NCBI GenBank assembly: GCA_022702705.1
Contig: CM040427.1
Coordinates: 76,065,283 to 76,129,282, forward strand
Origin: Papilionanthe hookeriana x Papilionanthe teres
Taxonomy: Eukaryota; Streptophyta; Magnoliopsida; Asparagales; Orchidaceae
DNA length: 64,000 nucleotides
Direction: 5' to 3'
Part shown: positions 55,991-64,000 of the stretch, piece by piece
Layout: every line of letters begins with the position of its first letter
Numbering within the stretch: position 1 is the first letter of the stretch
Position numbers and translations under genes: made by a program
Notes under the pieces: generated by a model
Told to the model about the DNA's origin: nothing
Seen by the model: the letters and a program-made list of their open reading frames with translations, nothing else
The model's database searches: none

Positions 55991-57262
55991 TTAATTAGGT
56001 TGACTGAGCATTAAAACATCTTTATAATTTGGTCTCTTACCCTCATAATATGGTTTTAATCTGTGTGCATTTACTTTAAATCTATTCCCAGTCTTTGGAT
56101 CTTCAATTTCAATAAATCCATATGTATATACTTGAGTCACAATGAAAGGTCCTAACCATCGAGATTTTAATTTTCCAGGAAATAATTTTAACCTTGTGTT
56201 ATATAACAAAACTAATTTTCCTGGTTCGAAACTTTTATGGTTAATCTTCCGATCATGCCATAATTTCATTTTCTCTTTATAAATTCTATCATTATTATAA
56301 GATTCATTTCTCAATTCATCCAATTCATTCATCTACAATAATCTCTTCTCACCAGCGTCTTTCAAATTATAATTAAATTCTTTAATCGCCCAATACACTT
56401 TATGTTCTAATTCAACTGGTAAGTGACACATTTTTCCAAAAATTAGTCTGTAAGGAGTCATTCCAATCAGAGTTTTATAAGCAGTCCTGTAAGCCCATAA
56501 TGCAGTATCTAATCTTATAGACCAATCTAATCTATTAGAGTTTACAGTCTTTTGCAATATTTGTTTAATCTCTCGATTAGAAACTTCAGCTAAATCACTG
56601 GTTTGAGGATGATAAGCAGTTGAAATTCTATGAATAATATTAAATTTTTCTGCCAATCTCTGAATATATTTATTCCTACAATGAGATCCTCCATCAGTGA
56701 TAATTACTCTAGACATTTCATATCTAGAGAAAATATATTCCATTAAAAATTTTGAAACACTTTTAGCATCACAACGAAGTAAAGCTTGTGCTTCAATCCA
56801 TTTAGAAACATATTCAACTACAACTAATATGTATAAGTTTCCGAATGAAGGGGAAAAATGTCCCATAAAGTCTAATCCCCAAACATCAAAGATTTCAACT
56901 TCTAACATAAAATTTAAAGGCATTTCATTTCTTTTAGATATATTGCCTAATCTTTGACATCTATCGCAAGTTTTGATATATCTGTAAACATCTCTAAAAA
57001 GTGTAGCCGATAGAATCCCGCTCGTAAAATTTTATGTGCGGTTTTATCAGTCCTAAAATGTCCTCTAAATTCAGAAGCATGACATTTCTGAATAATTAGT
57101 TCAGTCTCTTCATAAGGCACACATCTCCTGATAATAAGGTCCTTACATTGTTTGTATAAATATGGTTCATCCCAAAAATATTCTTTTGCATCATGAATGA
57201 ACTTTTTACGTTGTTGCAAAGTTAACATAGGTGGTAAAATATCACTTACAATATAATTTACT
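55991..57262 (-). pseudogene. Integrase of element D
   Basis: Long open pieces 56333-56923 and 55991-56332 and the zinc-finger piece 56947-57228. Motifs are DLIIRRCVPYEETELIIQKC, GHFRTDKT, WGLDFMGHFSPSF, VIITDGGSHCRNKYIQRLAE and LAEVSNREIKQILQKTV; the C-terminus has LKLFPGKLKSRWLGPFIVTQ and HRLKPYYEG. The DDE residues are present. It is the least broken integrase of the three elements although D is the most interrupted. It stops at 55991 just before the conserved motif. Confidence 0.9.
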
Positions 57263-57725
57263 ATATCAGCATACCATGGTATTTTCTACTCATTTATATT
57301 ATAAAGTTGTTCATCAGGAAAACTGTCTGTAATTTTATTATCAATGTCAGATAATTCATTATATTCTAGTATTGACAAATGATCTGTAATTTGATTATCA
57401 GTTCCCTTTTTGTTAATGATTTCAAAATCAAATTCTTGTATTAATAATATCCATCTAATTAATATTGGTTTGGAATCTTTCTTTTGCATTAAATATTTAA
57501 TAGCAGAGTGATCAGTATGTACAAGACATTTAGTTCCAATTAGATAAGACCTAAATTTATCAAAAGCTTATATAATTGGTAATAACTCTTTTTCTGTAAC
57601 TGTATAATTGATTTCAGTATTATTAAGAGTTTTACTAGCATAGTGTATAACTTTGAAAATTTTATCACATCTTTGTCCTAGAACTACTCCTATAACATAA
57701 TCACTAGCATCACACATAAGTTCAA
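57263..57725 (-). pseudogene. RNase H of element D
   Basis: Readable as FELMCDASDYVIG, RELLPIIxAFDKFRSYL-like sequence, CLVHTDHSAIKYLMQKKDSK and DNQITDHLSILEYNE. Stop codons and substitutions break the middle near 57567-57610. Confidence 0.82.
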
Positions 57726-57888
57726 ATGGTTTCTCCCAATCAGGGGAAACTATTAAATGTGCTGTGATTAATTTATCTTTTATTAATTCAAAAGCATTTA
57801 AGCATTCTGTTCTGAATTCAAATTTCTTGTCCTTTTCTAAAAATTGGCATAGAGGTTTAGTAATTTTTGAAAAATCTTTTATGTAACG
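57726..57888 (-). pseudogene. Reverse transcriptase of element D, C-terminal end only
   Basis: YIKDFSKITKPLCQFLEKDK and the following FEF..ECLNAFELIKDKLIT stretch match the connection domain of A and B. It is cut at 57888 by LTR F; the rest of the gene is not in the window. Confidence 0.8.
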
Positions 57889-58318
57889 TGATCACAGAAA
57901 AATACATTAAGAAATTCATATCTATTTTTGATGAAATTGCACTTTAAAGAAAGGTATTTCCTTTATTTTATTGCAGGAATAAAGATTTATAAGTGATGGA
58001 AGCAAAAAGCTTGAAATGGAGCAAATTTGGATCAAAAAAGGAGAAAATTCATGCAAATTGAACTAAGTCGCCGAAGGCGAGATCGAGACCGCCGATGGTG
58101 AGATCTTGAGGAGAATTTATGAAGGAATTATAACTACCTCGCCGACAGCGAGCCCGAGCCTACCGACAGCGAGATCGCTCGGTTTGAAGACCTTCTAGAA
58201 GCCCCGCTGACGGTGAGGTCGTTTCCCGCCAACGACGAGACAGTTCAAAATGCATATACATTCAACCTGGACACTTTTTGAAGAGATGTTTAAGCACCCA
58301 TTGGACCTTGTTGACCTC
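57889..58318 (+). repeat. LTR F, 5' part of another Athila-like LTR
   Basis: It starts TGATCACAG at 57889 inside reverse transcriptase of D and follows LTR B through 'gaaattgcactttaaagaaagg', the palindrome cluster (58067-58246) and the 'acactttttgaagagatg' block. It is interrupted at 58319, shortly before the TATA box, by giant LTR copy 3. Confidence 0.82.
58067..58246. promoter_or_regulatory. Phased palindrome cluster in LTR F
   Basis: Three pairs: CGCCGAAGGCG with CGCCGATGG, CGCCGACAGCG with CACCGACAGCG-like, and CGCTGACGGTG with CGCCAACGACG. Centres are 21, 21 and 22 bp apart, as in LTR B. Confidence 0.78.
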
Positions 58319-61300
58319 ATTTTTGATGAGGTCTTCTCTTCTTCCCTTTAGTACTTAGGATCTAGCCTTAGGCTTTTCCTTTGACTATCTTAGAGGACTA
58401 GAATTGGGACCCACAACTTAGAAATTCAAACCACTTCTTAACTCCCTGCAAACTCCACAAACTTGACTATAGACCCCTAATCACATAGAGGGTTGAAATC
58501 AAATGTGGAAGTTTAAAGGATGAGTTCCTATAGGACTCTTTGGCACTTAGGATCGCCTACAGGTGGCTCGGTGCAGTGAAGGGCTGACTTACACACACAC
58601 TACACCTATACACTACACTTTCACACACCTCCTAGAAACAGACCATACCTAACTTAACCTCCTAACTCATGTAGGTGATTCACATGGATGGTCCTTAACC
58701 CCTAAGCCCTTGGCTAAGAGGGTTAGGAACAACATAGTGTATGCCTCAAATGAATCCCTTCATGGCTCATGTGGGCTTGATATGGCTTCATGGCTCAACC
58801 AAAATGATTTTATTCCACTTACATTCACCCAATCTTCAATATCCCAAATTTTCAATTTTTGACCCCCGGGACCCTACACCCGCTTAGCCTACCCAAAACC
58901 CTTGAAATTGCCCAAAATTTGCAAAAATTCCAAATCACCCAAAATTCCTCAAAACCAATCCCAAACATTCCCACATTACTCAAATTGATCATCCATAGCC
59001 AAAAATACCAAGAATTCCAAAAATACCTCCCAATACCCTCCAAATACCCAAAATACCCCTCTTGACCCAAAAATCCAAAAATTCAGAAAACTCCCAGAAA
59101 ATTCCATAAAATCCCAAATATTCCCAATTTAATTTTTTCCAACTACACCATGGGCCAATTTTGTCAATTTACCCCACTTTTTTCAAAACCCCCAATTTGA
59201 CCCATTTTAACCCAAAGTGAACCCAATGTCAAACCAAACTTACCCAATTGATCCAAAATCTGGTCCAATTCAATTCTAAACTTCAATTCAATATTCCCAA
59301 CACCAATCTAGACCAAATCCAAGTCCAATTTGATTGACATTTGGATCCAATTTCACTTTTGGCCTTAAAGCCCAATTTGGACCCATGACCCAAACCTAAC
59401 CCAAACTCACCCAATTCAAGTCCAATTAACCCCAAATCTTTTCTAAACCTTCCTTAGCATCCCTACAAACAAAACCCTAACATGATTTGCCCAACATTTA
59501 GACCCAAACCCCACTTAAATTCAACCCAAAACCAGAAAGCCCAATTTTGACCTAAACCCAAACCTAACCCAAATGAGCCCAAATCCCAAAATCAAAGCCC
59601 AACCAAAGTCAAAAACTCTTTGAAACACTCCCATAAACATTTCCCAACATTTATTTTACATCAATTTCAATCCTAACCCAACATTGGCCCAAGTTAGCCC
59701 AATTTGACTTATATTGGCCCATTCACCGAAGGAGCCCAAATTCAACCCAATTCAAACCTAAATCACTCCCAATTTGCTCCAAGTCACTCATGACACATCT
59801 ATGAGCTAAACCCAACAATTATTTGGCCCAAGCCTTTACCAAAATTCCATCCTAAAATCCATTTTAAAATCTAAAAGCCCACTTCCCTAAACCATTTTAA
59901 AAGCCCATTTCCACCAAATACAAAAGCCCAAGATTGACCCTAAAGCCCACATGACATTTCCATTTGCCATCCATTTAATCAAAGCCATTCCATAAGTTAT
60001 AATCCCATCATCAAATAATTCCAAATCAAGCCTCATGCCAAATCACCCCTAAATACCAAAATTTTTCTTAAATCCATTTCCATGAAATTGACTCAACTTT
60101 CCCCAAGCCAAAGACAAGCCATGCAAGCCATGGACAAGCCACATGAAGCCATGGAAGGTTTGACATGTGACCAAGCCATTAATGGCAAAAGGAGGGCCCC
60201 CTTTCCTAATCCTTCATTAAGCCTTTTTAACCATAAGCATGTCACACACTAAACCATGCTTAGCCACCTCACCATGGATGGAGACTTCACCACTCCATGG
60301 CAGTGACCCAAGTGACTCTTTTCAGCCCAAACCAGGCCTTGGGTGGTGCACCTAGCCCAAAAGGATGGGTTGACCCAAATCAAGCCAAAGTGGCCTCTCC
60401 CCCATACCATTTTAATCCAAGCACTTTACACATGTCCAAGCCCAATTGACTTCACCATTGCCAAGCCCTGACCTCCCTGGTCAAGATGGTGACCCATGCC
60501 TGCCGGCCAGCCGCCTGGGTCGCCGGAAAACAGCATGGCTGAGAGCTCACATGTGAGCCAACTTTGGAATTCTCCCTTGCTGAGTGCCCCATGCCCAATG
60601 GCCACCATGGCTGTTCTTCCCATGCCCGCAGGCAGTCGATCCCAAGCCCTAACTCCCCCGGGATGCCCTCCACCCTCTCCTGATTTAAACACCACCCCCT
60701 CACGGCCATGAGGAGAGAGTTGCACAAACCTTGCCGAAACTCGCCAAAATTGTTCCAAACCCTTCACCATCCTTAGAGCGAGTCGATCCCAGGTGTCGAT
60801 TTGCCCTAATCCCCACCAACGAGCCCGATTTCTCAGCCGAAATTCCACCCAAAACCAGGGACACTTTGCCACGGTGAGCCAATCCTCAAATTGATGGTCC
60901 TACACCTTCACTGGACCAAGAGGAGAAGTTTCCCGCCGAAAGCCCCATCTCCGGGCCACCCGGTTGCTCTAGCCTCCAAGCTTTGCGATCGGGCCGTGGT
61001 CACTTTCATAGCTAGGCGATTCACTGGACCGGGAGACTTCATCCGGAGCTTCGTCGGAATCCGATCGAAGGTGACACAACCCTCGGATCGAAGCCACACT
61101 TCTCCGAGCAAAGGTATGGCCTCACTCTTCTTCCCGAGCTTCGAACATTCTCCATTTTTATTGAATCGATTTCATGCCACATAAACCATATAGATGTATT
61201 CGTCTCTTCAAGACGAATCCATAGAGTATAAGAACACGAAAATCCATTGAGTATCGAGTGAGATATTAGGGATTTAGTCTGGACGGCTCTCGGGTGAGGA

Positions 61301-64000
61301 CGCTTGGGGACGATGAACGGATGCCATCCATTTAATACACGCGCGGACGGACGGCTCAGATTAGGTCGGATCAACGGATGATATGCGGAAGGCGGGACCC
61401 GGGCTGCTGACTCAAGTGGCGGCGTCGAATGGGAGCGCGCCATGCGGCACTTCGGAGATGTTAAGGTTGACGCGGCGCCGACTCGGATAAATAGAAAATT
61501 ATGGATTTTCTGATTTATTTAATTCCCTAAACTTCAAAAATCCATAACTTTGTGTAGAAAAATCAGAAAAATAAAATAAAAATACCCTCTTGCTCGATGA
61601 ACGAGAGGAGAATAATGTGGAAAAGAAATCATTTAATTTCATCAAGTATTTTATTTTTAATGATTTATTTCCCTTCTGCATTGTTTTAATTCTCCATGCA
61701 TATAGGAAATTCACCATGGCATGAGACCATAGGGCTTTTGAAACCTCTGAATTTGGGAACATTCCCTGAATTTTCTAAAGTCAGAGGCCATCTCTATGAG
61801 AAGTTATTGATTTTTCAAATTCATGTTGTTGTTTTGAGTATTTTAAATCTAATAATTAGCATGTTGTGAAATAAATTCTAGCAAAATTTGGTGATGTCTC
61901 TTATGACCAGAGGACCCTAGGAAAAATAGGTTTTGAATTAGTTCATTTAAAATAACCCTAATTGGCTTAAACACCCAAAATAACTCCTAAATTAATTAGA
62001 GCTAACCATACATCAAATTGACTTGAAATCAATTCTCCACTGATCTTTAGGATCAGAGGAACCCACCATAAAAAATTGAAGTCGATTGGACTTGGTTAGC
62101 CCTACTTAAATGGGTTGATTAAGCCATTTAGCCATTTTAAACTTTAAAAATTCATAACTTTCAAAATACTTTTCAAAAATTCACCAAATTGGTTTTGGAG
62201 CCTCTCTGATATCAGAGGAATTTAAGGAAAATAAAATTGTAATTTTCTAAAAAAGTTTATTTTTTGTATTATTTTAATATTTTAATAATTAAAAAAAAAT
62301 AATAAAAATCACAAAAATAATAAAATTCACCAAAATGTCACATTTTGAATTTTAATCACTTAGGAACAAACCCCATATTTTTCTTAAGTCTCTATAATGA
62401 GATATTAAATTTTAAGGCCCTAAGGTAATTTTAAAATTAAAAAAAATGTATTTTTTAGCATTTCCACTAAAATAATTCTAATAAATCAAAGAAACATTAG
62501 AAAATTATAAAAATTGATTCTCTGATTTCCTTGATATCAGAGAGATTTTTGAAAATTATAAAATTTATTTTTCAACCTTTATTTTATTTTTAAATTAATT
62601 AATACTCCAAAACTTAAAATAATTATAATAAAAATAATTTAATTCAAAAAATCACCAAAATTGGTCCATATGGTCCTCTAGTCATTAGGAATGTCCCATA
62701 ATTTTCTTAAGGACAGAAACTTTCCCTTGGTCATGTTATTAAATTTTCCTTGGAAATCCCTATTTTCCACCAAAAATAATTACATAAATAAATTAAATGC
62801 AGAAAAATCACATTTTCTCCTCTCATGTCTTTATTGACATATGAGTGAAGTCACATAAAAATTTCAAGTTCATTTAAGCTCAATTTAGTGAGTTATGAAA
62901 TTATTAAGCTTGAAGGGCAAAATGGTAATTAAAATTTTAACCCTTAATTAAAACTTTAGGTTTAATAAAATTAACATGTAAAATATTTGATCTTAATCTG
63001 ATTTGGATGATTGAAATTTAAATAATTAAAGGGTAGAAACCTACTGAACAATTTAAAATAATTAAAATAAACCTTAATTAAATAATTGATTAAATTTGGA
63101 AGAATAATAAAATTGGAATTATTAAGATAGGGATGTCATTAAGAAGAGATTTATTCTTTAATTTAAAAAATCCCTAAATTAATCATCTCATTAATATTTA
63201 ATTCCTAATTAAAAATGATAATTCAAATTTAAATTTTAAAATGTTAAAGGACTTAATCATTAAAATTATATTAAAAAGTTAAATTATTAAACTCTTTTTA
63301 AATTTTCAATTAAACTAAAATTAAAAATTAAATTAAATCAAACAAATAAATTAAATTAAATCAAATAAATTAAATTAAATTAAATTAATTAAATTAAATT
63401 AAATAAAAAAATTAAATTAAATTAAATTAAACTAAATTAAATTAAAAAAAATGTTAAATTAAATTAAATTAAATTAAATTAAATTAAAACATATTAAATT
63501 AAATTAAATTAAATTAAAATTAAATCAAGTTAAAATTAAATTAAAAGAAATTAAATCAAATTAAACTAAATTAATTTAACATCAAATCAAATTAAATTGA
63601 ATTAAACTAAATTAAATTAAATTAAAATTAAATTGAATTAAATAACATCACTTAAGACATAAAGAAGTTAAATATAAAGCAACTTGAACACTTATTCCAA
63701 ATTTAAACCCTCTAGCTGAAGTTAAACTAAATCACAAATCATTTGAACACCAATTTGCCCTCGAAAACTTTGGTTATCATAACTCCTAAACGAACATTAA
63801 ATGAAATACTACTTCACTTATAGGATATTCGAATGTCCTAGTTCACTTGAAGCAAGACAACAACAAAAATTGAATTCCGGACGATTAATTCATTTGTATA
63901 ATTAAATTCATTTGGACTTAAAACAATCCTAGAAATATTGAAAAGATGTTTAAGATTTGTCTTAAGCACTTCCTCGATATGATAGGATGTTCATAAGAAC
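58319..64000 (+). mobile_element. Giant LTR, copy 3 (continues past the window)
   Basis: It starts TGTTGACCTC at 58319 and runs co-linear with copy 1 to the window end, 5682 bp, stopping at a point that matches about 44360 in copy 1. It includes the hairpin ATTCGTCT..AGACGAAT at 61198-61218, the block missing from copy 1 (61345-61620) and a (TTAAA)n array at about 63310-63640. Whether it is a solo LTR or the 5' LTR of a complete element cannot be seen here; the sequence beyond 64000 would show this. Confidence 0.8.

Larger units (their letters stand above)
21291..57888 (-). mobile_element. Element D: old Athila-like retrotransposon, heavily interrupted
   Basis: Pieces in order on the plus strand: 3' LTR (21291-21902 and 35754-36654), polypurine tract and 3' untranslated region (36655-38032), ORF-b (38033-38978 and about 46074-46178), ORF-b promoter region (46179-46834), ORF-a (54364-55521), integrase, RNase H and the end of reverse transcriptase (to 57888). 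Interruptions are element B, two giant solo LTRs and LTR F. Removing them restores co-linearity with elements A and B. The 5' half, primer-binding site and 5' LTR are not in the window. Confidence 0.88.

Noticed and set aside
60426..60872. 148-residue open frame on the minus strand, and similar frames at 40953-41276 and 51778-52092
   Set aside because: They lie in the GC-richer part of the giant LTR on different strands relative to the element, and frames do not correspond between the three copies.

Overview
This is a plant nuclear window made almost entirely of nested transposable elements. No host protein-coding gene is visible. The plant origin rests on Athila-type Ty3/gypsy gag-pol genes, primer-binding sites for plant tRNA-Asp, PF20167-like ('putative plant transposon protein') ORFs, a CACTA end and a plant L1-type LINE. 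The DNA is AT-rich and nearly every ORF is broken, as in heterochromatin; some single-base frameshifts could also be assembly errors. I cannot name the species.

Layout. 1-761: very old LTR end with a decayed primer-binding site. 762-3420: AT-rich sequence and microsatellites without a gene. 3421-4421: end of a CACTA transposon. 4693-16929: element A, an Athila-like retrotransposon on the minus strand that lacks gag and carries a complete tRNA-Asp sequence at its primer-binding site. 16930-19660: remnant C, an older relative on the plus strand, with an LTR flanked by internal sequence on both sides. 19660-21290: decayed LINE. 21291-57888 and beyond: element D, an old Athila-like element on the minus strand that split the LINE and was then hit repeatedly: by complete element B (21903-35748, 5-bp duplication ACCCT) in its LTR, by two copies of a giant solo LTR (38979-46073 plus; 46835-54194 minus, 7360 bp, 5-bp duplication CTACA) inside its 3' genes, and by LTR F (57889-58318) in its reverse transcriptase. 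LTR F is cut by a third giant LTR copy (58319 to the window end).

The Athila-like elements A, B and D share one plan: LTR, tRNA-Asp primer-binding site, gag, protease, reverse transcriptase, RNase H, integrase, then two paralogous PF20167-like genes (called ORF-a and ORF-b here), polypurine tract, LTR. Clusters of palindromes related to CTCGCCGACGGCGAG occur in three places per element: the LTR promoter region, in front of ORF-a and in front of ORF-b. Inside a cluster the palindromes come in pairs with centres 21 bp apart (sometimes 22), two DNA turns. The more distant LTR C has an unrelated palindrome (GGCGCCTAGGCGCC) four times at the same place relative to its TATA box, with the same 21-bp period. 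I infer a three-promoter element whose units share a phased DNA-binding site. That an element-encoded PF20167-like protein binds it is a hypothesis only.

The most unusual single object is the tRNA-Asp at 15191-15262. All 72 bases plus CCA are present with intact stems, joined to the protease-proximal gag-pol region through seven bases shared with the tRNA 5' end. This looks like a record of reverse transcriptase copying the whole tRNA primer and then jumping into gag.
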